In this document: positions 44,678 through 56,845 of the stretch, one piece after another
Position numbering within the stretch: position 1 is the first letter of the stretch
Layout: every line of letters begins with the position of its first letter
Assembly: GCF_001552195.1 (NCBI RefSeq)
Contig: NZ_BCQS01000020.1
Span: 124,001 to 188,000, forward strand
Length of the DNA: 64,000 bases
Source of the DNA: Actinomadura latina NBRC 106108
GTDB taxonomy: Bacteria > Actinomycetota > Actinomycetes > Streptosporangiales > Streptosporangiaceae
Direction of reading: 5' to 3'
Position numbers and translations under genes: made by a program
The notes under the pieces: model-generated
The model's database searches: none
What the model was told of the DNA's origin: nothing
Seen by the model: only the letters and a program-made list of their open reading frames with translations

Positions 44678-45148
44678 ATGCGTCGACGTACGAGCACGGG
44701 CGCGGCGGTTCGCATCATCCGGTATCAGCCGGTGGGGGCCACGCAGGGTGCGTTGGCGCTTCGCCCCGCGGTGGCGCCGGTGCGGGGGCCCGGACTGCGG
44801 GTCGTGCGGCCCGGGGACGGGGTGGAGGCCGAGGTCCGGGCCGTCGCCGACGCTGCCGTGCGGCTCGTCGTGGAGGTGCTGGCGGGGACGCGGCCCGCGC
44901 ATCAGCTGTCGCTGGTCGCCGTCCCGGCGGTGTGCCGCGCGGTGGCCCCGCACGGGGGCGCGGGATCGCGCGGCGGGCGGGTCGTCCCGCCGAAGGTGCT
45001 GTCCAGCAGGGTGCAGCGGCCGTCGCCGGCGGTCGCGGAGGCCGTCGCCGTGGTGGCCGTGTCCGGGCGCGTCCACGCGCTGGCGCTGCGGCTTGAGCAC
45101 ATGCGGGGACGGTGGCGGTGCACGGCGCTGGAGACGACCGCCCCCTGA
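44678..45148 (+). CDS. Rv3235-family protein
   Basis: A 156-residue protein of unknown function, found beside secA in many actinobacteria. It contains VRLVVEVLAGTRPAHQLSLVAVPAVCRAV (about 61-89), then a variable middle and RVHALALRLEHMRGRWRCTALE at the C-terminus, the pattern by which I recognise it. The first 45 residues are Arg-rich and variable. ATG 44678 with GGGAGG in front. It converges with secA across a terminator. It is cytosolic, without signal or membrane segments. The conserved gene pairing suggests, but does not prove, a role related to secretion. Confidence 0.85.
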   Translation: MRRRTSTGAAVRIIRYQPVGATQGALALRPAVAPVRGPGLRVVRPGDGVEAEVRAVADAAVRLVVEVLAGTRPAHQLSLVAVPAVCRAVAPHGGAGSRGGRVVPPKVLSSRVQRPSPAVAEAVAVVAVSGRVHALALRLEHMRGRWRCTALETTAP

Positions 45149-45154
45149 CACGCG

Positions 45155-45185
45155 GAAGCGGCCTCCCTCAGTGGGAGGCCGCTTC
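45155..45185. terminator. Bidirectional terminator between Rv3235-family gene and secA
   Basis: A perfect 13-bp stem (45155-45167 with 45173-45185) with loop TCAGT between convergent stops. Confidence 0.8.
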
Positions 45186-45193
45186 GCGCGGTG

Positions 45194-48073
<2,880 letters not shown>

Positions 48074-48258
48074 TCTCGAAGGCTCCTTGCAGATCGTGGT
48101 TCACCGCTCAAGGCGGCACGCACACCACACGTACGATGCCCATCGTAGGCGAGACCCAGAATGGTCTAGGTCACTCCGCAGCGCAATCCACAGCGCGTTC
48201 CGTTTGACTTTCCGGGTCCCGGAGAGGATCTCTCACACCGCACAGGAGGGGAGGCGCA

Positions 48259-48594
48259 ATGTCCGAAGGGTCAGGTTCGCACGCCGGCCAGCTCAGTTCG
48301 TGGATCGCCGTCACCATCATCTTCGCCGGCTTCGTCGTCGGCGGCGTCGCACTCTGCCTCGGCCCGTTGTGGATCATGTTCTGGGTCGGCGCCGGCATCG
48401 TGGTCGCCGGTTTCATCGTCAGCTGGATGGTCCACCTGTTCGCCGACGTCGTCGTGGACGCGCCCCGCGTCATCCCCGAGATCGTCGACTACTCCCTGTT
48501 CGGCTCGCGCTCCGCCAAGCGCCGCGGCGGCGACCAGGGCGAGGTCATCAACACCCCGGTCTCGACCGACACCGAGCAGACCCCGCACGGCTGA
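48259..48594 (+). CDS. Small two-helix membrane protein (HGxxPAAW-like)
   Basis: A 111-residue protein with two hydrophobic helices (about 14-34 and 38-62), preceded by SGSHAGQLSSW, which resembles the H-G-x-x-P-A-A-W start of a family of small actinobacterial membrane proteins but deviates from it (HAGQLSSW). The C-terminal half is soluble (VVVDAPRVIPEIVDYSLFGSRSAKRRGGDQ). ATG 48259 after GGAGGGGAGG. It is transcribed away from secA. The function is unknown; family membership is uncertain. Confidence 0.6.
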   Translation: MSEGSGSHAGQLSSWIAVTIIFAGFVVGGVALCLGPLWIMFWVGAGIVVAGFIVSWMVHLFADVVVDAPRVIPEIVDYSLFGSRSAKRRGGDQGEVINTPVSTDTEQTPHG

Positions 48595-48632
48595 CCCGTC
48601 CCCCACCTGAGGCCGGCCCACGGCGAGAGTGT

Positions 48633-49913
48633 TCAGGACGGTTCGGCGGCCTTCAGGGCGGTGTCGATCAAGGCGGGAGGCAACGGGGTGCGTTCCACGC
48701 GGACGTCGTCGCAGCCGACCCACGCGGCGGCGCGCCAGAGGGCCGCGGCGAGCGCCGCCGCCGACGTCTCCGTGCGGGCGGCGGTGCGGGTCGCCCAGGG
48801 CTCCAGGGACGCCTGCCGGGCGATGAGGGTGCGGCCCTCGCGGGCCGGGTCGACGCGTCCGATGAGGCGGCCGCCGGCGAGGAGCGGCATCGCGAAATAT
48901 CCGTGGACGCGCTTGCCCTTCGGGACGTACGCCTCCAGGCGGTGGTCGAAGCCGAAGACACGGGACGTGCGGGCGCGGTCCCAGACCAGGGAGTCGAAAG
49001 GCGACAGGAGCGTGGTGGCGTGCCTGCCCCTGGGCGGGGCGGAGAGCGCGCCAGGGTCGGCCCAGGCGCGCTGCGGCCATCCGGCGACCCTGGCGGGGAC
49101 GAGGCCGGCCGCCCCGGCCACGCGGTCGACCTGGTCCTGCCTGAGCCGGTAGTAGTCGGCGAGGTCGCCGCGTGTCGCCACGCCCAGCGCGCGTCCGGCG
49201 CGGGCGACGAGCGCGGTCAGGCAGGCGTCGTCGTCCAGGTCCCGCGTGAGCAGCCCGGACGGGACGGCGCGCTCGGCGAGATCGTAGACGCGGCGCCAGC
49301 CGACCCGCTCCACGCAGACGACCTCGCCGACGTCCAGCAGCCACTCGATGCCGATCTTGTGGTCGCTCCAGTCCCACCATTCGGCGCTCGCCTTGGCGCC
49401 GCCGAGCTCCTTGGTGGTGAGCGGGCCGTCCGCCTTCAGGCGGGCCCGGATCTGGTCGCAGACGCCCTCCGGCACCTTGTGCCACCGCCACCCGCGCCGC
49501 AGGTACGCGCGGCGCCGGAACGCGAACAGCGGCCAGTCGGCCATGGGGATCACCGACGCCGCGTGCGCCCAGTACTCGAACGCGGCGATGCCGTCCGTGT
49601 CCGATGCGCGGGCTGCGCCGCCGTGCCCGGCGGATGCGCCGTTCCGGTGGGCGCCGGCGGAGCCGCCCCAGTAGGCGGCCTCGATCGCGCTGCGCTTCAC
49701 CGGCCCCAGGCGGGCGTAGGGGACGAGTTCATGGGAGCGCGCCAGGACCGAGATCGTGTCGAGCTGGACGGCTCCCAGCCGTTCCAGCATCGCCGGGACC
49801 CCGCCCTTCGGGCGCGCGCCCAGGAAGCCCTGGGCGCGCAGCTGGAGCCGCCGCGCCTCGTCCGCGCCGAGTTCGACTTCGCCTGACGTCCCTGTTCCGG
49901 ATGCTGCTGCCAC
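48633..49913 (-). CDS. Winged-helix DNA-binding / YcaQ-AlkZ-like protein
   Basis: A 426-residue protein of the HTH_42 superfamily, to which the interstrand-crosslink glycosylases AlkZ and YcaQ belong. The catalytic loop region reads RLGAVQLDTISVLARSHELV, where AlkZ/YcaQ proteins have QxQ or QxD; a QxD is present. Other conserved parts are AFEYWAHAASVIP, LTTKELGG, ATRGDLADYYRL, LLSPFDSLVWDRARTSRVFGFDHRLE and a final GYFAMPLLAGGRLIGRVDP. A Gly/Ala-rich stretch (about 84-102) is inserted after AYWGG. Start: GTG 49913, six nt behind TAGCAT, is likely leaderless; an upstream TTG at 49943 is possible. DNA-repair role is inferred from the family. Confidence 0.78.
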   Translation of the reverse strand: MAAASGTGTSGEVELGADEARRLQLRAQGFLGARPKGGVPAMLERLGAVQLDTISVLARSHELVPYARLGPVKRSAIEAAYWGGSAGAHRNGASAGHGGAARASDTDGIAAFEYWAHAASVIPMADWPLFAFRRRAYLRRGWRWHKVPEGVCDQIRARLKADGPLTTKELGGAKASAEWWDWSDHKIGIEWLLDVGEVVCVERVGWRRVYDLAERAVPSGLLTRDLDDDACLTALVARAGRALGVATRGDLADYYRLRQDQVDRVAGAAGLVPARVAGWPQRAWADPGALSAPPRGRHATTLLSPFDSLVWDRARTSRVFGFDHRLEAYVPKGKRVHGYFAMPLLAGGRLIGRVDPAREGRTLIARQASLEPWATRTAARTETSAAALAAALWRAAAWVGCDDVRVERTPLPPALIDTALKAAEPS

Positions 49914-50003
49914 GTCGGCGATGCTACGACACAACACCGACAAAAGCGGATTACCGGTCTCACCCCGGCCCCCGTCCGTCCGCCGGACGGGAGTCGGGGG
50001 CGG

Positions 50004-50771
50004 TCACGTGATCTCTAGGAGCTTCTCGCGGACGGCGTAGACGACGGCCTCCATCCGGGAGTGGAGCTGGAGCTTCTCCAGGATGTTGCGGACGTGGTTC
50101 TTCACCGTGTTCTCGGAGATGAACAGCTCGCGGGCGATCTCCCGGTTGCCGAGGCCGCGGGCGACGAGGCGCAGCACCTCCATCTCGCGCTCGGTGAGGC
50201 GGGGCGCGGGGACCTGCTGGGTGCGCTCCTCGCTGCTCTTGGCCAGCGCGGCGAACTCGGTGATGAGCTTGGACGCCATCGACGGGCTGATCAGCGACTG
50301 GCCGCCGTGCACCGCGCGGACCGCCTGCGGCACCTCGTCGATGGAGATCTCCTTGAGCAGGTAGCCGCTGGCACCCGCCTTGATCGCCTCGAAGAGGTCC
50401 TCCTCCTCGTCGCTGATGGTCAGCATGACGATCTTGGCGCTGGGCGCGGCGTCCTTGATGGCGGTGCACGCCTCGATGCCGCTGCGGCGCGGCATCCGGA
50501 TGTCCATCAGGACGATGTCGGGCAGCAGGTCGCCCGCCATCTCGACGGCCTCGTGCCCGTCGCCGCCCTCACCGATGACCTCGATGTCGTCCTCGCCCTG
50601 CAGGACCATCTCCAGGCCCCTGCGGAACAGCGCATGGTCGTCGACGATGAGCACGCGGATGGGGTCGGCCGTGTCGGCCGGCCGCGCCGCGTCCCGGTCG
50701 GCGGGGGCGGCGTCGGCGCCGGTCGGACGGGGTACCGCCGCGGCGTCGCGAGTCTCGGGATTCTCGCTCAC
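50004..50771 (-). CDS. NarL/FixJ-family response regulator
   Basis: A 255-residue response regulator. The N-terminal about 38 residues are Ala/Asp-rich. The receiver (about 40-160) has [18 protein letters not shown], the phospho-Asp in [14 protein letters not shown] and KEIS. The LuxR-type HTH (about 190-250) reads [48 protein letters not shown]. No histidine kinase is next to it, so it is an orphan here. Its place between hpf/secA and the ycaQ-like gene is conserved in related actinobacteria. GTG 50771 is preferred; GTG 50813 would add 14 residues. Confidence 0.92.
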   Translation of the reverse strand: MSENPETRDAAAVPRPTGADAAPADRDAARPADTADPIRVLIVDDHALFRRGLEMVLQGEDDIEVIGEGGDGHEAVEMAGDLLPDIVLMDIRMPRRSGIEACTAIKDAAPSAKIVMLTISDEEEDLFEAIKAGASGYLLKEISIDEVPQAVRAVHGGQSLISPSMASKLITEFAALAKSSEERTQQVPAPRLTEREMEVLRLVARGLGNREIARELFISENTVKNHVRNILEKLQLHSRMEAVVYAVREKLLEIT

Positions 50772-51055
50772 CAGAGTCGCGGCGTGGAGGAGAACGCCGC
50801 TTCCCCCCTTCACTATTCAGCGATCTGGAACTACCGGAGGGTTGTCGTCCATCGGTCGTCCTCGGGAACTTACGGGGTCCGCGGACGATCCCGGTGGATT
50901 TCGGACCGGGGTGTCTTCCCGGTCAACCGCCGCGCGCCCCGGGAAGGTTCCCGGGACGCGCCGCGTCCGTGGATCGGCTGATGCGCCTTTTCAGATCATG
51001 ACATGGTTCCAGCGGTGACGTGACGCGTCCGCCGCATCACCGAGGGCGGAAGTGG

Positions 51056-51724
51056 TCATTCTTCGACAAGCCTGATGACTCCGTAGTCCCAGCCTCTTCT
51101 CCGGTATACGACCGAGGGGTGCCCGGTGGCCTTGTCGCGGTACAGGAAAAAGTCGTGGCCGACGAGCTCCATCTCGAAAAGGGCCTGCTCGATGCCCATC
51201 GGCTCGGCCTTGTGGAATTTCTCGCGGACGACGATGGGGCCGTCGCCGTCCATGGGGATCGGCACGAGGTTCTCGTCCCGGGTGACGGCCTCGTGCTCGG
51301 GCTGCGCCGGGGCGGCCTCAACGGGTTCGGGGACGGGTTCGGGCAGCGCCTCGGGGAGCGTTTCCATCGTCGCGAGCTTGGCGCGGCCCTTGCCGTGCGC
51401 CTTGCCGTGGTTCTTCAGGCCGTGGCCCTTGCGCCGCTCGGAGTCGCGGCGCAGCCGTGACTCCAGCTTGTCGAGGGCGAGATCGAGGGCGCCGTAGCGG
51501 TCGTCGGCGGCGGCCTCGGCCCGGATCACCGGGCCCCGGGAGCGGATCGTGAGCTCCACCCGTTCGCGCTGGTCGGCCTGCCGTGGGTTTCGTTCCTCGG
51601 ACACCTCCACATCCACGCGGATGACCTTCTGGTCGAGCCGTTCGATCTTGGCCAGTTTGTTGTCGACGTGCCGACGGAACCTGTCGTTGACCTCGGTGTG
51701 CCGGCCCCTCACGGTGATGTTCAC
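51056..51724 (-). CDS. hpf: Ribosome hibernation promoting factor, long form
   Basis: A 222-residue long HPF. The N-terminal ribosome-binding domain (about 1-100) starts VNITVRGRHTEVNDRFRRHVDNKLAKIERL with the SxxxxxRVDVEVSEERNP and YGALDLALDKLESRLRRDSE segments; the C-terminal domain (about 165-222; VREKFHKAEPMGIEQALFEMELVGHDFFLYRDKATGHPSVVYRRRGWDYGVI) mediates dimerisation into 100S ribosomes. A charged linker with KNHGKAHGKGRAK joins them. Start GTG 51724 with AAGGGGGG. A candidate promoter is at 52088-52116. Confidence 0.95.
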   Translation of the reverse strand: MNITVRGRHTEVNDRFRRHVDNKLAKIERLDQKVIRVDVEVSEERNPRQADQRERVELTIRSRGPVIRAEAAADDRYGALDLALDKLESRLRRDSERRKGHGLKNHGKAHGKGRAKLATMETLPEALPEPVPEPVEAAPAQPEHEAVTRDENLVPIPMDGDGPIVVREKFHKAEPMGIEQALFEMELVGHDFFLYRDKATGHPSVVYRRRGWDYGVIRLVEE

Positions 51725-52473
51725 GCGGGACCCCCCTTCTCCCGGTTGCGCTTGTCGCCCTGCCCGGGACCCCTGCCGGTCCCGGACGGACACCACAGGA
51801 CGGTGGGTCGCACCCGCCCGGCCGACCTGGTCTTCGTCCCCACATCCGCCTGCTGAGGGGCTCGCGGCGCTCTCGCCACTACTGCCCTTCTCCCGGTTCG
51901 GGGGATGTCGGATCCCCCGATGGGGCAGGACTTACCTCTAAGGCGCACCGTGATCGGTCGACGAGAAGTCGCCTTACGTGGGCCGTTTCGCCTGCGCCTG
52001 GCATCGGCTTGCCGGACCGCCTGCCGTGCTCCTGACGAGCACTGCGATCCGACGCAACCACGGACCCGGGCGGGTGCCATGTCAGGAACGCTAACCCCTT
52101 ACGCGACGAATGTCAGGGGGGTGGACCGAGGAAAAACTCACGGACCGTCATCGGCGGCTGCCGCTGCGGGTTCCCCCGGCGCCCCATCACCAGCCGTGAA
52201 CCCCGTCGCACTCGGCGGTCCCGCCGCCTCTGGCCGCGCAGGTCAGCTGGTACTGGCCTCGCGGTGAGTTTGGGAAATCTCTACCCCCTTCATGACGCGG
52301 TGTGACTCAAATAACCCCCACCACCCCCTCAAGTCCAGACAAGCCGGGCACTATCCGATTACTCCAGGTAGCTAACTGCCGCCCACCCGAAGAAAAGTGA
52401 AGAAAGTCACCATTCGCCCGACTCCATCCCCAGGCGGACACGGGCGGACACGGGCGGGCGCTTCGGCGCGAGT
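51725..52473. other. Long intergenic region between hpf and comF
   Basis: A 749-bp region with no supported gene. It holds the candidate hpf promoter at 52088-52116. From 52260 to 52470 there are several runs of C (ACCCCC, CCACCACCCC), AT-richer stretches (AAAAGTGAAGAAAGTC) and a short CGGACACGGG direct repeat near 52434-52456. The purpose is unclear; a structured RNA was considered and not supported. Confidence 0.5.
52088..52116 (-). promoter_or_regulatory. Candidate hpf promoter
   Basis: On the minus strand CTGACA (52116-52111), a 17-nt spacer and TAGCGT (52093-52088), close to TTGACA and TANNNT. It would give a 5' leader of about 360 nt before hpf. No transcription start is known. Confidence 0.35.
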
Positions 52474-53241
52474 TCACCAGGGCCGGCGGCGGGGGGTCGC
52501 CGCGATGGTGGCCGTTCCGATCACGTCGGCGCCCGCGGCGCGCAGAGCTCGGGCCGCCTCGGCCAGCGAGGCGCCTGTCGTGACCACGTCGTCCACCAGC
52601 ACGACCCGGCGGCCGGCGACGTCGGTGCGCGCCTCGATGGCGCTGTGCAGGTTGGCGGCGCGCTCCACCGCCGTGAGCCCGGCCTGGTCGGCCACCCGGC
52701 CGCGCTGCCGCAGCGCGTCCAGCATGGTCACCGGCACGCCGCCGGCCCGCAGCCGCCGCACCGCGACCTCGGCCACGCCCCGCAGCGGATCATGCCCCCG
52801 CCGGCGCACGGCCCTCCGCCCTGAGGGCACCCACACCACCGTGGACGGCTCTGGGACGTCCTCACCCGCTGCAAGCCGTGACGGCACATCACCGCCGCCT
52901 GGCGACCGGGCCGGACGTCCCAGAGGCGGCGCACAGCCCACGCCCGGAGGGTCGGGGGCCGGCATGAGGGCGGCTTGGAGGGCATTGGCGAGGGCCTCGC
53001 CCAAGGGAACGGCCAGCGCCGTCCGGCCGCGTTCCTTGTAGGAGGCCAGGATCGGGCGCAGGGGCCCTTCGTAGGCGGCGACCGTCCAAGGGGGTGGCAG
53101 GCCGGCCGGCGCGGGCCTGGCGGGCCGTGCGGGCGCGCGCAGAGGCCGCAGGCACGCCTCGCACAGCAGGACGGGCTCCTGCCCGCACCCCGCGCACCGC
53201 TCGGGCAGCAACAGATCGATCAGATCATCGAGAAGTCCCAC
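52474..53241 (-). CDS. ComF-family phosphoribosyltransferase-like protein
   Basis: A 255-residue ComF protein. An N-terminal zinc ribbon CAGCG...CEAC (about 15-35) is followed by a PRTase domain: VAAYEGPLRPILASYKERGR, WVPSGRRAVRRRGHDPLRGVA, and the PRPP loop VVLVDDVVTTGASLAEAARALRAAGA. ComF proteins are linked to DNA uptake in Gram-positive bacteria, yet most actinobacteria carry one without known competence. A stretch of about 35 residues between ALQAAL and VVWVPS (about 95-130, many Pro and Gly) looks longer than usual. GTG 53241 or 53250 starts the protein right before the zinc ribbon (GLLDDLIDLLLPERCAGCG). Confidence 0.85.
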   Translation of the reverse strand: MGLLDDLIDLLLPERCAGCGQEPVLLCEACLRPLRAPARPARPAPAGLPPPWTVAAYEGPLRPILASYKERGRTALAVPLGEALANALQAALMPAPDPPGVGCAPPLGRPARSPGGGDVPSRLAAGEDVPEPSTVVWVPSGRRAVRRRGHDPLRGVAEVAVRRLRAGGVPVTMLDALRQRGRVADQAGLTAVERAANLHSAIEARTDVAGRRVVLVDDVVTTGASLAEAARALRAAGADVIGTATIAATPRRRPW

Positions 53242-53406
53242 GTCCCCGACACTGCCGCCGCGCCCCGACGCACGTCCCCCACTCGCGCAACTGTGGATAA
53301 CAGCGGTTATCCACAAGTGCGCATGGGCCTGGCGTGTCCGGGCGAGGCCCTTGACCATGGAGGTGAGCGGTCCTCCACGGCGGGTGGCACTCAGCGCGGG
53401 TAGGTC

Positions 53407-55197
53407 TCAGCGCGGGTAGGTGGGGTCCTTGGCGGGGGTCGGGCAGATCCACGGGCTGTAGGAGTTGGTGGGGGTGCGCTGGCGGCAGACCTGGTCCTTG
53501 CCGGACGAGCGGGTGCCGATCAGGATCGGGGCGCCGGGCGCGGCGGCGATGGTGCGGGGTTCGCCCAGCGAGCCGACGCCCAGGGACGTGATGGCGCTGC
53601 CGCTGATCGGCATCAGGAACGGGAGGGTCTGCGAGTCGCGCTTGGCGCGGCCGAGGACGGCGAGGGTGCCGTAGTCGCGCCAGGCGAGGTCGACGGCGTC
53701 CTGGAGTTCGGAGCTCACCGGCAGGAAGGAGCCGACGTCCAGGGAGCCGTCGGGGTCGTGGGCGATGCGGCCGAGCTGGATCTGGGGGCGGCCGTCGATG
53801 CCGGCGATCACGGCGGCGCGGACGCCGTCGCGGGCGACGCGGAACGCCAGCACCTCGCGTCCGCCGAGGCCCCAGTGCGCGGCGCGGACCGGCGCCTTGC
53901 CGGGGCCGCGCACCCACAGCCACGACTCGTCCTTCTTGCTCTCGACGACCCACAGGGTGCCGTCGCGGCTCCAGGACGGGGCGGTGAAGCGGGCGCCGTC
54001 GTGCGCGGTGAGCAGGACGCGGGGGGCGGGCGAGCCGGTGACGGGGGCGGCGACGAGGACCTGGGACGCGTCGCTGCTCAGGCCGGCGAACTCCTGGTAG
54101 CCGGGGGCGACGGCGGGGTGGGAGAGCCGGCCGGCGGGGCCGGTCACGACCGGCTGGGCGCGGTCGCCCTCCAGGGTGCCGAGGAACCCGGACGGGCCGA
54201 CGGCGTAGGCGTTCTGGTGGGCGCCGTCGGCGGCGAGCCGGCCGTCCGGCGAGTTCTCCTGCCACGCGTTCACCGGCTGCGTGACGCCCATACCGTCGGG
54301 GTCGGCGCTCTCCCCGTCGATCCGCAGCCGCCAGTGCTTGATCTCCGACAGCTGCCGCATGGTCCAGCTGAGCTGGGCGGACATCCGTTCGATGTCGCCG
54401 CCGCGGGCCTCCTTCGTGAGGTCGACGGTCGCGATCTCCTTGTCGACCTGGACACCGCGGCGCAGCCGGGTGCCCTTGGGGAAGGCGCTGTCGACCGCGC
54501 CGGCCAGCCAGGACGTGGGCCCGGCCAGCAGCGCCTGGACGAGCTGGGTCGGCAGCGCCTGCCGGTTCGCGACGGGCAGGAAGACCCCGTTGGGGACGAG
54601 GGTGTGCCGGTCCGGCGCGAAGAAGAACAGGTTGACGGTGCGCATGGCGCGCTCGACGTCGTCCTTGGTGAGCAGCAGCCCGGACTTCTCGTCGCCGGGC
54701 AGGCCCGTGATGCGCCAGACGCCCTGCGGGGTCTTGGCGAGCTGGAAGGTGGCGTCGAAGCTCTTCGGGGACGCGGTGTACTGCCCGTCGGCGGTGATCG
54801 TGCCGAGCTGGTCGCCGGTGATCCGCACGGTCGCCTGGTCGCCGGTCTGCTTGATCACGTGCGGGTCGGTGACGCGGCTCGCGAGGACGGTCACGAAGGG
54901 CCGCAGCCCGGGGTTCCAGGACGTCTGGCCGCCCAGGTACGTCTTGGCGACGCGGTGGCCGTCGTCGAAGCTGGCGGACGCGGCGAGGAACCCGGAGACG
55001 ATCTCGGCGGGCCCCCAGTCGGGCCGCGGTTTGACCGGGATGAGCCGGACGTACGGGTCGTCGACGCGTTCGGCGCGTTCGGCGGGCCGGCCGCTGACGA
55101 CCTGCCCGCCGCTCGGCACGCTCGCGCAGCCGGCGCCGCCGAGGGCGAGGACGGCCAGCGTCAGCAGGCCGGTGACCCGCCGGGTGCACGCGCTCAT
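53407..55197 (-). CDS. lpqB: Lipoprotein LpqB (MtrAB-associated)
   Basis: A 596-residue lipoprotein: signal peptide with ALGGAGC lipobox (Cys24), then two LpqB/GerMN-like repeats (about 55-330) and a beta-propeller-type C-terminal half (about 340-590). LpqB is linked to the MtrA-MtrB two-component system and to cell-wall homeostasis in mycobacteria. ATG 55197 with GGAGGCGGG; it overlaps mtrB by 4 bp (ATGA), so mtrA-mtrB-lpqB form a coupled unit. An even longer frame upstream lacks a signal peptide and was not used. Confidence 0.95.
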   Translation of the reverse strand: MSACTRRVTGLLTLAVLALGGAGCASVPSGGQVVSGRPAERAERVDDPYVRLIPVKPRPDWGPAEIVSGFLAASASFDDGHRVAKTYLGGQTSWNPGLRPFVTVLASRVTDPHVIKQTGDQATVRITGDQLGTITADGQYTASPKSFDATFQLAKTPQGVWRITGLPGDEKSGLLLTKDDVERAMRTVNLFFFAPDRHTLVPNGVFLPVANRQALPTQLVQALLAGPTSWLAGAVDSAFPKGTRLRRGVQVDKEIATVDLTKEARGGDIERMSAQLSWTMRQLSEIKHWRLRIDGESADPDGMGVTQPVNAWQENSPDGRLAADGAHQNAYAVGPSGFLGTLEGDRAQPVVTGPAGRLSHPAVAPGYQEFAGLSSDASQVLVAAPVTGSPAPRVLLTAHDGARFTAPSWSRDGTLWVVESKKDESWLWVRGPGKAPVRAAHWGLGGREVLAFRVARDGVRAAVIAGIDGRPQIQLGRIAHDPDGSLDVGSFLPVSSELQDAVDLAWRDYGTLAVLGRAKRDSQTLPFLMPISGSAITSLGVGSLGEPRTIAAAPGAPILIGTRSSGKDQVCRQRTPTNSYSPWICPTPAKDPTYPR

Positions 55198-56831
55198 TCG
55201 CCCGCCTCCAGCTCCGCGAACAGCGGGCGCGCGTCGCCGGCCCCCGGCGGGACGAGCGGCAGCGGCGAGCCGCGGAGTTCGGCGCCGGCGGCGCGGGGCA
55301 GCGACAGCCGGAACTGGGAGCCCGCGCCGGGCTCGCCCCACGCCTGCAGCCAGCCGCCGTGGAGCTGCGCGTCCTCCCGGGAGATCGACAGGCCGAGGCC
55401 GGTGCCGCCGGTGGTGCGGGCGCGGGCGGGGTCGGCCCGCCAGAAGCGGTCGAAGACCATCTGCCCCTCCCCGGGTTTGAGGCCGACGCCGTGGTCGCGG
55501 ACGGCGACCGCGACGGCGTCGCGGTCGGCGGCGACGGAGATGATGATGTCCTCGCCCTCGCCGTGCTCGACGGCGTTGACGAGCAGGTTCCGCAGGATGC
55601 GCTCGACGCGCCGCCGGTCGACCTCGGCCATGCAGGGTTCGCCGGGCAGCTGCAGGACGACCTTGCTGCCCTTGCGTTCGGAGAGCCCCTGGATGTCGCC
55701 GACGACGCGCAGGACGAGGTCGCGCATGTCGAAGGACTCGGCGTCCAGCGTCGCGGCGCCCGCGTCGTGCCGGCTGATCTCCAGCAGGTCGGCGAGCAGC
55801 GACTCGAACCGCTCCAGCTGGCTCTGCAGCAGCTCGGCGGACCGTCCGACGGCGGGGTCGTCGAAGGTGTCGCGGTACTCGTAGAGCATGTCGGCCGCGA
55901 TCCTGATGGTGGTCAGCGGTGTGCGCAGCTCGTGCGAGACGTCGGAGACGAACTGGCGCTGCACCTGCGACAGGTCCTCCAGCTCTCCGATCTTCTCCTG
56001 GAGGTTCGCGGCCATGTCGTTGAAGGAGCGGGCGAGACGGGCCAGATCGTCCTCGCCTCGGACCCGCATACGCTCTTCCAGACGCCCTGCGGCGAGTCTT
56101 TGCGCGCCTTGGGCGGCGAGCCGCACCGGTATGACGACCTGCCGCGTGACCAGCGAGGCGATCGCGGCCAGGAGCAGCACCAGGACGATGCCGACTCCGG
56201 CCAGGGAGCGGCTCACGTTGGTGAGGGTCTGCTGTTCCTGGGTCAGCGGGAACAGGTAGTACAGCTCGAACTGACCTGTACGGCCGCCGACGATGAGGCC
56301 GCGTTCGTCCGGCCTGCCCCCGAGGTAGGAGAGCTTGCCGTAGGTGTAGGCGCGGGACCCCGCGGGCGCGCTCTTCAGTTCTTCGCGAAGCCGCTTGGGG
56401 ACGCTCTCCGGGCGCAGCTCGTTGGTCGTGTACCCGTCGAAGTACTGCTCGTTGGTGTCGCGGATGTAGACCTCGTAGAGCCCGGACGGGCCGCTGCGCG
56501 ACTTCAGCCGGTCGATGGTCGAGTTGAGCCTGCTGCCGTCCCCGGCGGAGTTGCCCAGGTCGCGCTGGACCTGCGCCAGGCCGTCGTCCAGTTGGAGGCG
56601 TGCCGCCTTGACCTTGCCGTCCATGAGCGCCGACGACATCTGCTGCATCAGGAACGCGCCCAGGATCGCCACCACGATCGCGGAGATGAACAGCGTGGAC
56701 GTGACGACGCGGACCTGGATCGACCGGCGCCAGCGCAGGTAAGCGGCGCCGGCGGCGCCGCGCAGAGCGCGCCGCGCCCTGCCCAGCCCGCGCCGGGCGA
56801 ACCGCTTCGCCCTCGTCAGGTCCGCTCTCAT
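55194..56831 (-). CDS. mtrB: MtrB sensor histidine kinase
   Basis: A 545-residue membrane kinase: Arg-rich start, first membrane helix (about 42-62), an extracellular domain of about 140 residues, second helix (about 205-228), HAMP (about 230-280), phospho-His in FVSDVSHELRTPLTTIR, and the ATPase with NLLVNAVEHGEGE (N box), DHGVGLKPGEG and GGTGLGLSISREDAQLHGGW. It phosphorylates MtrA; roles known from the family are in cell division, wall and osmotic control. ATG 56831 lies 14 bp after the mtrA stop. A Pro/Ala-rich C-terminal tail follows the ATPase. Confidence 0.96.
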   Translation of the reverse strand: MRADLTRAKRFARRGLGRARRALRGAAGAAYLRWRRSIQVRVVTSTLFISAIVVAILGAFLMQQMSSALMDGKVKAARLQLDDGLAQVQRDLGNSAGDGSRLNSTIDRLKSRSGPSGLYEVYIRDTNEQYFDGYTTNELRPESVPKRLREELKSAPAGSRAYTYGKLSYLGGRPDERGLIVGGRTGQFELYYLFPLTQEQQTLTNVSRSLAGVGIVLVLLLAAIASLVTRQVVIPVRLAAQGAQRLAAGRLEERMRVRGEDDLARLARSFNDMAANLQEKIGELEDLSQVQRQFVSDVSHELRTPLTTIRIAADMLYEYRDTFDDPAVGRSAELLQSQLERFESLLADLLEISRHDAGAATLDAESFDMRDLVLRVVGDIQGLSERKGSKVVLQLPGEPCMAEVDRRRVERILRNLLVNAVEHGEGEDIIISVAADRDAVAVAVRDHGVGLKPGEGQMVFDRFWRADPARARTTGGTGLGLSISREDAQLHGGWLQAWGEPGAGSQFRLSLPRAAGAELRGSPLPLVPPGAGDARPLFAELEAGE

Positions 56832-56845
56832 GGGGGGTCCGGGAC

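Noticed and set aside
51905-52267. A 120-codon plus-strand frame in the hpf-comF gap
   Set aside because: No domain, no ribosome-binding site, composition like the non-coding DNA around it.
52260-52473. 6C-type small RNA
   Set aside because: C-runs are present but I could not show the two stem-loops with C-rich loops; listed only as a weak finding.
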